DNA of 64,000 nucleotides, taken from positions 1-64,000 of the forward strand of contig CALMLO010000042.1 in NCBI GenBank assembly GCA_937868095.1. Direction: 5' to 3'. The notes beneath the pieces are model-generated. The model searched no databases. It was not told where the DNA came from and was given only the letters and a program-made list of their open reading frames with translations. The translations under genes were made by a program, and so were the position numbers. Positions 15,632-24,071 of the stretch are shown piece after piece; the first letter of the stretch is position 1, and each line of letters opens with the position of its first letter. Source of the DNA: an uncultured Phycisphaerales bacterium. GTDB taxonomy: Bacteria; Planctomycetota; Phycisphaerae; Sedimentisphaerales; Anaerohalosphaeraceae.

Positions 15632-17617
15632 TTACCGACATGCGTTTGCCCCGATCAGATTGCACTCCATCCATCCGGCAGCAAATTCAATCAGGTCTGC
15701 GATATCCGTTCGACAGTCCCCGTTGAAATCATAAATCGGATTTTCAAAGCAGATTTCCGTTCCGGGCACAAAGTCCACATAGAGTTGGGCGGCTTCGGCG
15801 GCTGTCAGCGGATAGTTATAGACGCGCAGGTCATCGAGCGCTCCATTATAGAAGGATGCGGCTGTGCCGCCGTTGTTCTGAGCGCCGATGTACATTGGAT
15901 ACTGCCAGCCGGTAAACCCGCTGACGGCCGTTGCTGTGCCGGAATAGGCCAATCTGCCGTCCAGATAAATCCGCCCCTGCCCGGCCGCACAATCCCAGGC
16001 GAACGTCAGCAGATGCCACTGGCCATTGCGAAGGTTAATCGGAGAAGAAAACTGCAAGAGCATCTGAGAGGAAGCCGCATTCTGAACATACAACTGCAGC
16101 GCGTTGCTGTTGGAATAATGGATATTCAGCATGGTTCCGTCAGAGGTATTGGCGTTGCCGATGAAACTGTGGGCTCCCGTAACGGAGGAGTTTATCCAGA
16201 ACGAAACGGTTCCCTCCGCCAAACCGCCTTCTTCGCTGCTGTTGGGATATCCGGCGGTGCCGATGCTCATATAGCGGGTACCGTCAAAGACGAGGGCCTG
16301 TCCGTTAATGCCGGCGATATAAACTGCTCCGCTCATCGTGCCGTGATTTGTCCCCGCCGAGTCATTCAGATTTCCGTCGAATGCATAATGTTCGATAAGT
16401 TTTTTGAGGAAGATTTTGGCTGCCTGAGAATCCGCACTGCCGCTGCTGTTGACGGCCCGACACCAATAATACCCTGCATCTTCGGGCCGAACATAAATCC
16501 GAAGCTGTGAACCGGCTGACCCCTCAATATGTCCGGGCTCGTCCGAAACCGGAGAGCTTGTTATGCCGGACCGGCCCTTATACCATTGATAAAGGAAGGC
16601 ATCATCCTGGCCGGGTGAAACACCCGCTTGAGCCGTCAGAACAGCCAGCTGATTTTCAAAAACCGCTATCCCCGTCGGCTGGGTCCCGTAAGGCGGCTCA
16701 AAAGACGGGATTGTCTGTGTTGTCCGAAAAGACCATACTTCCCCCTGAATCGTATTGGGGTCTTTCGGCCCTGAAGAACGGATACTCTCATCCACCCTCC
16801 AGTAATAAATCGCATTATTCTCCACGTCAACGGTCCAGCTTTGCGCCGTTGGGTCCGGCGTGACCGGCACAGCCAACGGAACCGCCCCCAGCAGATTGGG
16901 ATCATTCTTGCGAATATAAAGATAGTGTCCTGTTACATAAGGACTCGGCGATGTCGGATTGGCCGGGTCGGCCGGCATTGACCAATAGAGGGTCAGATTC
17001 TGTCCGCCGGGAACATCCACTGCTTCTTCAGCGGGAATGGGAGCAAAAGCCCCCAACGCATGATAAGTCAGGCCGTCATACCAGCTTCGATACGTACTGG
17101 GAATATCATCGATATAAACCGAAATCCGGCCGGTGCCGTCCGCCTGGGCAATGCCGATAAGTCCCTCATATTCATAGCGATCTGCATCCACGGCGCCGGT
17201 TTGACGGCTGCTCTCATTATTCGTGTTAAACTCGGCCAAACTGCTCGGCTGCAAACCGGCCATCAGCCGAATATTCTGACCGGATGGATTCCAGTACACC
17301 ACAGAAACGGCATATCGGAATCCCGGCAGCAAACCGGAAATCGTCGTAACCAGCATCGGACAATCGCCGAGATAGGATGTGCTGCCGTTGGCCTCCCAAA
17401 GCGTCATCTCATTGCCGCAGACAGTGCGAAGTTTCCAAAGACCTGCCGCATCGCCTGTTCCGCTGTTCCAGGGAATTTGGCCGCTGACCGCGGCGGTATT
17501 GCTTTCTGAGGCATCTGCATAAACCCCCTGGTAAACACTCCCCGTCCAGCCCCATACGCCGGCAGCGCAAACCAGCCAAAATAGAACCAGAAAGATTCTG
17601 AATGGAATGCTTTTCAT
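15632..17617 (-). CDS. Large secreted multidomain glycan-binding protein, paralogue of the next gene
   Basis: The signal peptide MKSIPFRIFLVLFWLVCA is cleaved near VWG-WTG. The ~190-residue N-terminal module is a diverged copy of the one at 10227 and 13542 (VVYWNPSGQNIRLMAGL, VYIDDIPSTYRSWYDGL). It is followed by a fibronectin-like region (AIYYWRVDESIRSSG), an Ig-like domain (FLYQWYKGRSGI, AGYYWCRAVNSSGS), LamG (EHYAFDGNLNDSAGTNHG, WHLLTFAWDC, GALDDLRVYNYPL) and a clear dockerin-like loop (YDFNGDCRTDIADLIEF). It is 661 residues and lacks recognisable catalytic residues. It follows the FecR-LamG gene on the same strand by 165 nt and starts after GAAAGGGGTTACTT. Confidence 0.75.
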   Translation of the reverse strand: MKSIPFRIFLVLFWLVCAAGVWGWTGSVYQGVYADASESNTAAVSGQIPWNSGTGDAAGLWKLRTVCGNEMTLWEANGSTSYLGDCPMLVTTISGLLPGFRYAVSVVYWNPSGQNIRLMAGLQPSSLAEFNTNNESSRQTGAVDADRYEYEGLIGIAQADGTGRISVYIDDIPSTYRSWYDGLTYHALGAFAPIPAEEAVDVPGGQNLTLYWSMPADPANPTSPSPYVTGHYLYIRKNDPNLLGAVPLAVPVTPDPTAQSWTVDVENNAIYYWRVDESIRSSGPKDPNTIQGEVWSFRTTQTIPSFEPPYGTQPTGIAVFENQLAVLTAQAGVSPGQDDAFLYQWYKGRSGITSSPVSDEPGHIEGSAGSQLRIYVRPEDAGYYWCRAVNSSGSADSQAAKIFLKKLIEHYAFDGNLNDSAGTNHGTMSGAVYIAGINGQALVFDGTRYMSIGTAGYPNSSEEGGLAEGTVSFWINSSVTGAHSFIGNANTSDGTMLNIHYSNSNALQLYVQNAASSQMLLQFSSPINLRNGQWHLLTFAWDCAAGQGRIYLDGRLAYSGTATAVSGFTGWQYPMYIGAQNNGGTAASFYNGALDDLRVYNYPLTAAEAAQLYVDFVPGTEICFENPIYDFNGDCRTDIADLIEFAAGWMECNLIGANACR

Positions 17618-17782
17618 AAGTAACCCCTTTCTGAAAAATACCCGCCTTTACTCACTAACAACAACTCCTAAAACCGCTCTTCATCCCAAAAATTACCCTG
17701 TCAAGGCAAGCGTGGATTTTCGCCTCCCCCGCCGGCTGATATCCAACCTTCTTTGGGTTATTTCCACCACCTGCCTTCCGAA
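17618..17782 (-). promoter_or_regulatory. Intergenic region between FecR-LamG gene and the LamG operon
   Basis: On the minus strand a TTGACA occurs about 80 nt before the start at 17617, but no good -10 lies at the right distance. The region may carry a promoter for the target sigma factor rather than for the housekeeping one. No open frame of note is present. Confidence 0.3.
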
Positions 17783-19489
17783 TTAATTCCCCTGCGGCTT
17801 GCCTGCTTCGTAATAGCATCGCAGTTCCTCGGGGGACAAAACCCGATTAAAAACTGCTGCCTCGTCCAGAACGCCGTGAAACCGTTTAAACGAATAATCT
17901 GTACCCGGCACTTCGACATCGCCGATGAGCAGGTCCGCCGCCGCCGGCTCCGCATGATAGGCATAAGGAACAGTCCCAACCAGACGCCCATCTACATAAA
18001 AGGAAAGAAGATTGCCATCATGGGTAACCGCCAGGAAATACCACCGCGACGGTTCGAGAACAATCGGCGGGCTATTCGTTTTGGTAAAGTTCTGATACCG
18101 CAGAAACTGAATGGTGTATGCCTCCTGTCCGGCCGCAGCCCATCCGTTAAAATAACTCAACTGATAATTAACATGGTTTCCATCTCGGCACGAAAGGATA
18201 TGCCCGCCCAGTGCCTCCGGATGCGGAGCAAGGTTGACCCAAACCGCCACGGTAATCGCATTCGAGATGCAGAACGCCGGATGATACGGGATGCGAATAC
18301 CCTGCCGGCGGGCGCGGTCAAACGCGAGGGCTGTTTTTTGGGGCCACCGCCCTTTCACCCATTGCGGCTTGGCGGCAAATCCATCCCCCAGCAGACCATC
18401 CGGCACCTCTGAACGTTCGGAAACAGCGTTGAGCAGGACATCGGGTTTTTCCAAGTCTTTTTCAAAGGGGCAGTAAACCATCAGAGAGGGGTCCCGCCGA
18501 AGCGTATAGGAATAGGATTTCCAGCGATAATATCCGGTATCGTTCTGGGCCTGAAAACGAACGTCCATTTCCTCGGAGCGAACAAAACTGAATGGGTCGA
18601 TTTTCTTGTCCATAATCCGCCGGGCTGTATCGGCCTGTACCCCCTGGCCGACATTTAAGAGCCGCCGCTGGTGAAACCGAACGGGATTGGAAGAATCCCG
18701 AATTTCAACAAGGCCCTCATACACATAGGTCTCCGTCATTCCGGTCGGCAACACGCTTACACCAAATTCCGTGCCGTAATCCACTACACTGGCGGCCGGA
18801 GAACGAACCACAAATCCATCGGGTGAAGAGGCCGCCATTTTGGCCACTACTTTGCCTTCCTGCAGAAAAATCTGGCTACCGGACTCGAGGACCAAATGAG
18901 AAGGCCCCTCGATAACCAGCACGGTGCCGCCCTCAAAAAGAAGTTCTGCACAGCCGCTCCGTAAATGCAGCTCGCCGACTCGTAAATCACTGCCCCAGTT
19001 GAGAGCGCTGGAAGTTTCCTGCCAGCGGGCATCGACGGTTTTTGTCAGATGAGCCGCAATCGGACGCGAAACACCTGTAAACAAATAGGCATACGCCAGC
19101 AGAAAAATCAGGGCCGCGGAAGAAAGAATCAGTGCATATACAGACATTTTGCTGGTGCGGGGGGCCGGCCTGGAGCGGTCTGCTTTTTCGCTGTCTGCCT
19201 TTGATTCCGTGAGTTTGGGCAGTTCGATGGTTTCCGCTGTTTTCTCGCTGTAAGCCAGGGCCTGCCAGAGTTCCATATTCAGTCCGCTGTCCTCAGGAAT
19301 ATCCTGTTCGTCGGCTGTCTGAAAGGTCCGCAGATGCGTAAGAATGACCATATATTCCGCATAGCGTTCTATCGCGGCCGGCTCTTTCTGGAGGATTTCC
19401 TTCAGACGGGCAAACTCTTCAGGGCGAATCGTCCCTTCTACGGCGGCCGTAATCAATCCGTAAAACTGAATCCACTCATTCTGCGTCAT
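17783..19489 (-). CDS. FecR-like anti-sigma protein with extracytoplasmic LamG domain
   Basis: The 568-residue product starts in an ATGA overlap with the sigma factor gene ending at 19486, the same coupling as in the left-hand pair. Layout: helical cytoplasmic part 1-110, one membrane segment at about 117-138 (MSVYALILSSAALIFLLAYA), FecR domain ~165-265 (VVDYGTEFGVSVLPTG, ETYVYEGLVEI), and a LamG/concanavalin-like domain ~375-560 (LMVYCPFEKDLEK, ITVAVWVNLAPH, WYFLAVTHDGNLLSFYVDG, GVLDEAAVFNRVL). The LamG part is placed outside the membrane and could bind polysaccharide, giving a one-component sensor that releases or activates the sigma factor. Ligand and mechanism are inferred. Confidence 0.85.
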   Translation of the reverse strand: MTQNEWIQFYGLITAAVEGTIRPEEFARLKEILQKEPAAIERYAEYMVILTHLRTFQTADEQDIPEDSGLNMELWQALAYSEKTAETIELPKLTESKADSEKADRSRPAPRTSKMSVYALILSSAALIFLLAYAYLFTGVSRPIAAHLTKTVDARWQETSSALNWGSDLRVGELHLRSGCAELLFEGGTVLVIEGPSHLVLESGSQIFLQEGKVVAKMAASSPDGFVVRSPAASVVDYGTEFGVSVLPTGMTETYVYEGLVEIRDSSNPVRFHQRRLLNVGQGVQADTARRIMDKKIDPFSFVRSEEMDVRFQAQNDTGYYRWKSYSYTLRRDPSLMVYCPFEKDLEKPDVLLNAVSERSEVPDGLLGDGFAAKPQWVKGRWPQKTALAFDRARRQGIRIPYHPAFCISNAITVAVWVNLAPHPEALGGHILSCRDGNHVNYQLSYFNGWAAAGQEAYTIQFLRYQNFTKTNSPPIVLEPSRWYFLAVTHDGNLLSFYVDGRLVGTVPYAYHAEPAAADLLIGDVEVPGTDYSFKRFHGVLDEAAVFNRVLSPEELRCYYEAGKPQGN

Positions 19490-20004
19490 ACATTCAGCCC
19501 CCAGCCCGACAGTGTTTTCTGAATGCAGTCCTGAAGCACAAAATAGACAAAGGATATCCTTTTATAAAGGGTATGAATAGAGCGGTTTGTTTTGCGGGCG
19601 ATGTCGGCGATGGAAATATTCTGGAAATACTTCATCCGAATCAGATTGAAATCCTCTTCGCTCAACTTCTTCAGGCAGCCGGTCAGGGCGGCCTTTCGCT
19701 CATTGAGCCGGCTGGCAATTTTTTCGTGGGCACTCCCTAACTCGTCAAGCAATGAGTCCTCGAAACAGAACTCCTTCTTTTTGGCCCGATAATAGTTGGC
19801 AATTTTGTATCGTGCGATTTGCTTGGCCCAGGCCCAAAAATTGCTCCCCGGCTGGTATGTATCAAATTTAGACCACATCAGGGAAGCCGTTTCCTGCAGG
19901 AGGTCTTCAGCATCGGAGTAATTGGGAACCAGCATAATGATGAAACTGAACAGCTGGTTGTTGTAGGTCAAAAACAACTTCAAAAAGGTATCTTTGGATT
20001 CCAT
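19486..20004 (-). CDS. ECF RNA polymerase sigma factor, Rhodopirellula/Verrucomicrobium type
   Basis: This 172-residue protein has region 2 at about 10-75 (VPNYSDAEDLLQETASLMWSK, then FWAWAKQIARYKIANYYR) and region 4 at about 105-160 (LSEEDFNLIRMKYFQ, then a helix-turn-helix around SIADIARKTNRSIHTLYKRI). It is clearly related to the sigma factor at 3432 in length and motifs. Its start has a GAAGAGAT ribosome binding site. It heads the minus-strand series FecR-LamG, two LamG proteins, BNR_4 and the PEP-CTERM protein, which it probably controls. Confidence 0.9.
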   Translation of the reverse strand: MESKDTFLKLFLTYNNQLFSFIIMLVPNYSDAEDLLQETASLMWSKFDTYQPGSNFWAWAKQIARYKIANYYRAKKKEFCFEDSLLDELGSAHEKIASRLNERKAALTGCLKKLSEEDFNLIRMKYFQNISIADIARKTNRSIHTLYKRISFVYFVLQDCIQKTLSGWGLNV

Positions 20005-20283
20005 ATCTCTTCAATCACCCTTTAAAAACCTGTCTTCCTTTATCAGATGTCAACAGAGAGCACTTTTAGTATTTTTTCGGGAAAATAAATAAAAAAGAAC
20101 ATCGAGGGGGATTGTCCAACGTCAAATGCTCTTTCTGACTCATCCCCCACAGCCGGCCGTTGAGGACGTGAGAGTTCTACGCTAATTTACTCCACAATTA
20201 GGGAGAAAACGAATGGAGAAAAAGGCGGCCATTTCCTCAAATCTTAAAAGGGGCACCAAATCCGCGGTGATTCTGTACGGTTT

Positions 20284-21708
20284 TTATCCTGAATAGTCCC
20301 CTTCTGCTCCAAACTGTACGTTCTTTTCTACGATATTTTCCGCATGAATGATTTCTCTTGCCTTGTCGGTAATTTCATCGACTCTCACATTTTCGAGGAA
20401 GATATCGCGAACCGGTTCCTCTGCTTCGCCGTGAATCCAAAGCCCGTACTGGGCCTTGTCCACCTGAATATTCTTTAACTGAATGTTCCGGATTTTTGTG
20501 AGGCGGCGCTCGTATGTCGGCACGAGGTCCCGCCACTGGTAAAGAACATCCGTGTCAATCTCGAGGACCGCCTTGGCCGGCTTGCTGCCGTGAAACTGAA
20601 TGTTCTCCACAAAGATATCCTCAACAAATCCGCCGCGGCGATGATTGGTCTTGATTAAGACACAACTGCGCACAAACCCTTCATAGGGGCGGTATTCACA
20701 ATCGTGCATATAGACATTCCGCACGCCGGCGGACATCTCACTGCCGACAGCCAGCAGGTTATGCCCCAAAATGACTGTACAATAACGGATGACGATATTC
20801 TCACTGGGCCGCCCTATCCGCCAGCCATCGTGATTGCGGCCGGCTTTAATCACAATCGGATCATCTCCCTGATCAAACTGACAGTATTCAATCAAGACAT
20901 TCCTGCAGAACTCCGGATCGACTCCATCGGTGTTCCGGCCCCGACATTGCACATCCAGCCCCCGAATAATCACATTCTCGCAAAGCACCGGATGAATTGT
21001 CCAGAAAGGGCTGTTCCGTATCGTGATATTCTCCAGCAGAACATTTTTGCAGCGATTGGGCTGAATAAAGGGGGGCCGGAGGTTGATGCCGTCTCTTGCC
21101 ATATTGCGTTCCTGAACCGGAACATTTTTGACAGCCATCTCATACAATTCCTTAAGCCCCTGGAGGTGCGCCGGCGGCCTGTCCATCCATCGCTTCCATT
21201 TATCCTGAATGCAAATCAGTTTCCCCTTGCCGGTAATGGCAATATTTCGGCATTGATAGGCATAGATGAGGGGCGAGTAGTTATAACATTCCAACCCTTC
21301 CCACATCGTAGGGACGGCGGGAAGATAATCATTGGGGTCATCAGAAAAAAGCAGTTCGGCTCCTTCGGCCAGATGGAGATTCACATTGCTCTTCAGGTGA
21401 ACGGCACCGGTAAGCCATTTGCCTTTGGGGACCACAACGCGTCCGCCTCCGGCTTTGCTGCAGGCCTCTACAGCCCTGCTTATCGCCTGTGTTGCCTTGA
21501 GCGTGCCGCCCTCCTGCGCACCATAATCAGTGATAGGAAAATCCCTTTCCGGGAAAACAGGGCGCTGGATGTCCGGCATAGGAAAAGGGGCCTTTATCGG
21601 CTGGATATCCTGCGGCATCGTCCAATCCGCACGGCCTGTGGCCCATGCCCCGAAAAGTCCCAACCAAACAAAGATTCCAACAGCAGCCGGTTTACTATTT
21701 TTGCTCAT
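20284..21708 (-). CDS. Secreted GH28 family (polygalacturonase-like) glycoside hydrolase
   Basis: This 474-residue protein has a signal peptide (about 1-27) and a right-handed beta-helix of the GH28 type. The N-terminal part has FPITDYGAQEGG, AVEACSKAGGGRVVVPKG and HLKSNVNLHLAEGAEL, all typical of the family. Catalytic aspartates are in NTDGVDPE and GDDPIVIKAG. The third motif reads LGHN-LLAVGSEMSAGVRNV, with GHN instead of the usual GHG, and the fourth reads VLIKTNHRRGG, with Leu where Arg is common (RIK). GH28 enzymes hydrolyse galacturonan or rhamnogalacturonan. It lies 75 nt downstream of the helical secreted protein at 21784 and may belong to the same transcript or use its own promoter. 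Confidence 0.85.
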   Translation of the reverse strand: MSKNSKPAAVGIFVWLGLFGAWATGRADWTMPQDIQPIKAPFPMPDIQRPVFPERDFPITDYGAQEGGTLKATQAISRAVEACSKAGGGRVVVPKGKWLTGAVHLKSNVNLHLAEGAELLFSDDPNDYLPAVPTMWEGLECYNYSPLIYAYQCRNIAITGKGKLICIQDKWKRWMDRPPAHLQGLKELYEMAVKNVPVQERNMARDGINLRPPFIQPNRCKNVLLENITIRNSPFWTIHPVLCENVIIRGLDVQCRGRNTDGVDPEFCRNVLIEYCQFDQGDDPIVIKAGRNHDGWRIGRPSENIVIRYCTVILGHNLLAVGSEMSAGVRNVYMHDCEYRPYEGFVRSCVLIKTNHRRGGFVEDIFVENIQFHGSKPAKAVLEIDTDVLYQWRDLVPTYERRLTKIRNIQLKNIQVDKAQYGLWIHGEAEEPVRDIFLENVRVDEITDKAREIIHAENIVEKNVQFGAEGDYSG

Positions 21709-21725
21709 TTGCCGTTCCTTACACC

Positions 21726-21739
21726 TTTTGCATGCAAAA
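21726..21739. promoter_or_regulatory. 14-bp perfect palindrome upstream of the GH28 gene
   Basis: TTTTGCATGCAAAA is a perfect inverted repeat located 17-31 nt upstream of the GH28 start codon (21708, minus strand). Its length and position suit a dimeric repressor operator, such as one for a LacI- or GntR-type regulator, but no regulator gene is nearby. A G+C-rich stem with a central A run around 21758-21774 precedes it in transcript sense. Confidence 0.35.
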
Positions 21740-21783
21740 CAGAGGGAGACTTCCTGCGGCTTTTTGCCGCCGGCAAGCCCTGC

Positions 21784-23544
21784 CTAAAAGCGGCGGTCTT
21801 CCTCTGCGAGGGCTTTCAACCGCTCCTGCCATACGCCGGGCGGCGGAGCATACAGCGTCTGAAGAATGCGGACGGCATGCTTGACATCCTCCCGCGATAC
21901 ATCAGCGCTCTTTGCACAGCAGAATAATTCATAATATTTTGCCCGCCACCAATGCCAGGAGCGGCTTTTTTCCGTTCGGTTTTGCGGTTCAAATGCGCTT
22001 CGCACCGTTTGCCAATCCCTGGCCGCCTCGGTCCATCGCCCCTGCTGCATCCGGCGGAAGGCCCGACAGCGAATGACCGGCTCAAGACCGGATGCCTGGC
22101 GTTCCTGAAGAAACCGGTCGAGTTTCTCCTCCAGGTCGGGGGAAACCTGGGGCAGCCGAGCGGCCATCTCGGCCCAGAGCAGCTGGGCGCGCCGGCGGTC
22201 CTGCTCGCTGAGCCCAGCGCAAGCAGCCAGATAAGCGGCTCGCTCCATCACCAGCGGTTCCAGCGTCTTATTCGATGAGGCGGCAAACTCCTCCAGCCGC
22301 TCGGTGAAGCCCTCCAGAACATATAAATCAAATGCGGCATTTCGACAGTCAGGCGGAATGCCGGAAAGAACGGCTGCCGCCTGCCCATAGGAATCTTTCA
22401 AGGTTAACGCCTGAACATACAGATAGCCGAGGATGGGCTCTCCCTCTTCGACTTCGCCCTGGAGGAACTGGACAATCTTCTCCACATTCCGGCGGTCCGG
22501 CTGGGTAAACAAATAATGAACATAACCGGCGGCGGCCTCTTTTCGCAAGGCGGCGATGGAGGGCGTCTGTTTATCGAGCGAACGAATCCACTGAATCCAC
22601 TGCTGCTCAAACTGTTCGCGCTCGTTCGGGTCCTGGGTTCGAGCAGCCCGCGCCGCAAACGTCTGCATCTTCTCCTCGAGGGCGGGACGCACTGATTTGT
22701 TAAACCATTCCGTCTCCTGCTCCTTCCGCAGCGCTGTTATAAACTCACGGGCCTGCGGCCAGGTCTGCTGTACCTGCTCCAATGCCTGCCGGCGGCCGGT
22801 TCCTTCCTGAAGAAACGCGTATTCAATCGCCCATTCAAAATCCTCTTTTGCGGCGATTTTCCGCTGGAATAGAGCCGCCAGCGATTCCTCAAAAGGCCCG
22901 CCGGAGAATAACCCAAACCTCTTCTGCAAAAGCAGCATTCTTTCCTGGGCCGGCTTGCTTAAATCATCGCGAAGCATCATCTGATGAAGGAGCATCTGAA
23001 GTTGTTCCTCATCGCCGGCTGCGGCCCGCCGCCACAAGGCCAGCACCTGAAGAATCTGCTCCTGTCCCTGCCAGCGGGCGCTGGGCTGTCCGCATTCCTC
23101 AATCACCTGCGTGAGGAGCTGATCTTTTCGTTCTTCGTCACAGAGGGCCGTCCAGAACAAAAGATAAGTTTTCAGATACTGCCCTTCGAGCAGCGCCTGC
23201 CGGGCAGCGGACCACACATTTGTCCGGCCGTAGCGTTCTTCCCAATCCTGACCCCCATATTCTTCCATTTGCTGAATGAATTGAGTCAGTTTTTCGAGGA
23301 GTTCAGCTGTCCGGCGGCTTGTCTGAGCGGACAATTCAGCCAGGGCCTTGCTCTGGCCGGCATCCGCAAACCGCCCCAGACAAAGCAAACTTAATCGGGC
23401 CGGAGCCGACTGAACCAAAAACTCTTCTTTCAGACGTGCCATCTCGGCAACCGTCTCTTTGACCAAATCCGGCGAGGGTCCTGACAAGACAGCCGACATC
23501 CCTGCCAGCAGAACAACAATCAATCCCTTACTCTGCCCCATCAT
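21784..23544 (-). CDS. Secreted or periplasmic all-helical repeat protein of unknown function (586 aa)
   Basis: The protein opens with a signal peptide (MMGQSKGLIVVLLAGMSAVL, cleaved near LSG-PSP) and is otherwise rich in Gln, Glu, Ala and Leu with helical periodicity. Paired helices in the TPR/Sel1 style seem likely (for example QAAAVLSGIPPDCRNAAFDL and RGRWTEAARDW-like segments), but no canonical repeat consensus could be confirmed. Its start lies inside the end of the exbD gene (17-nt overlap), so it is translationally coupled to ExbD. It may be a periplasmic partner of an ExbB/ExbD-type energy module. I do not recognise a family name. Confidence 0.6.
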   Translation of the reverse strand: MMGQSKGLIVVLLAGMSAVLSGPSPDLVKETVAEMARLKEEFLVQSAPARLSLLCLGRFADAGQSKALAELSAQTSRRTAELLEKLTQFIQQMEEYGGQDWEERYGRTNVWSAARQALLEGQYLKTYLLFWTALCDEERKDQLLTQVIEECGQPSARWQGQEQILQVLALWRRAAAGDEEQLQMLLHQMMLRDDLSKPAQERMLLLQKRFGLFSGGPFEESLAALFQRKIAAKEDFEWAIEYAFLQEGTGRRQALEQVQQTWPQAREFITALRKEQETEWFNKSVRPALEEKMQTFAARAARTQDPNEREQFEQQWIQWIRSLDKQTPSIAALRKEAAAGYVHYLFTQPDRRNVEKIVQFLQGEVEEGEPILGYLYVQALTLKDSYGQAAAVLSGIPPDCRNAAFDLYVLEGFTERLEEFAASSNKTLEPLVMERAAYLAACAGLSEQDRRRAQLLWAEMAARLPQVSPDLEEKLDRFLQERQASGLEPVIRCRAFRRMQQGRWTEAARDWQTVRSAFEPQNRTEKSRSWHWWRAKYYELFCCAKSADVSREDVKHAVRILQTLYAPPPGVWQERLKALAEEDRRF

Positions 23545-24043
23545 CCGACTCTGTCATTACAAAGGTAATCTGTTCCAATCCGAGGACCCGGAGGAGGTCA
23601 TACACCTTCACCACATAATCCCACTGGACATCATCGCTGCAAACCAATTCAACAGGGTCTTGCGGCCTTCGCTGCTGGCTGCGGCAGAGCTGTTCGACCG
23701 TCTCCGCCAAAACCGCCAGGCCCGTTTCAGGGCTTTCCCTGGACAGCATCACTTTCTTCTGGGCTGCAACTTCGGCCAGACATTCTTCTCCGGCCGATGT
23801 CAGATAAAGAATCAGCGGCTCAATCATCTGCACACGAATTGAGGAATCCGGACTCGACAAAGCAATCGGTACAAACGCCTCCGGCAGCCGAAACATCGCT
23901 GTAAGCACAAAAAAGGTGAGCAGAAGAAAAATCACGTCGATCATGGGGGCCATCTGCAGCCCCCCTGCCGAGCGGCCGGCACCGAAGAGTCCTTCCATGA
24001 CGCGCTGCTGAAAGGTGGATTGAATGCTTTTGGCTGATTTCAT
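23528..24043 (-). CDS. ExbD/TolR family biopolymer transport protein
   Basis: This 171-residue protein has a single N-terminal membrane helix at about residues 30-52, LQMAPMIDVIFLLLTFF, with the conserved Asp of the proton path and the MAPMIDVIFLLL signature. A periplasmic ExbD domain follows (LAVLAETVEQL, DDVQWDYVVKVYDLLRVLGL). ExbD normally works with the polytopic ExbB/MotA-like protein to energise outer-membrane processes, but no exbB is adjacent. It lies 28 nt after the oxidoreductase gamma gene and overlaps the secreted helical protein gene downstream. Confidence 0.88.
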   Translation of the reverse strand: MKSAKSIQSTFQQRVMEGLFGAGRSAGGLQMAPMIDVIFLLLTFFVLTAMFRLPEAFVPIALSSPDSSIRVQMIEPLILYLTSAGEECLAEVAAQKKVMLSRESPETGLAVLAETVEQLCRSQQRRPQDPVELVCSDDVQWDYVVKVYDLLRVLGLEQITFVMTESDDGAE

Positions 24044-24071
24044 CGGAAACCCCCGATGAGCTTCACATGAT

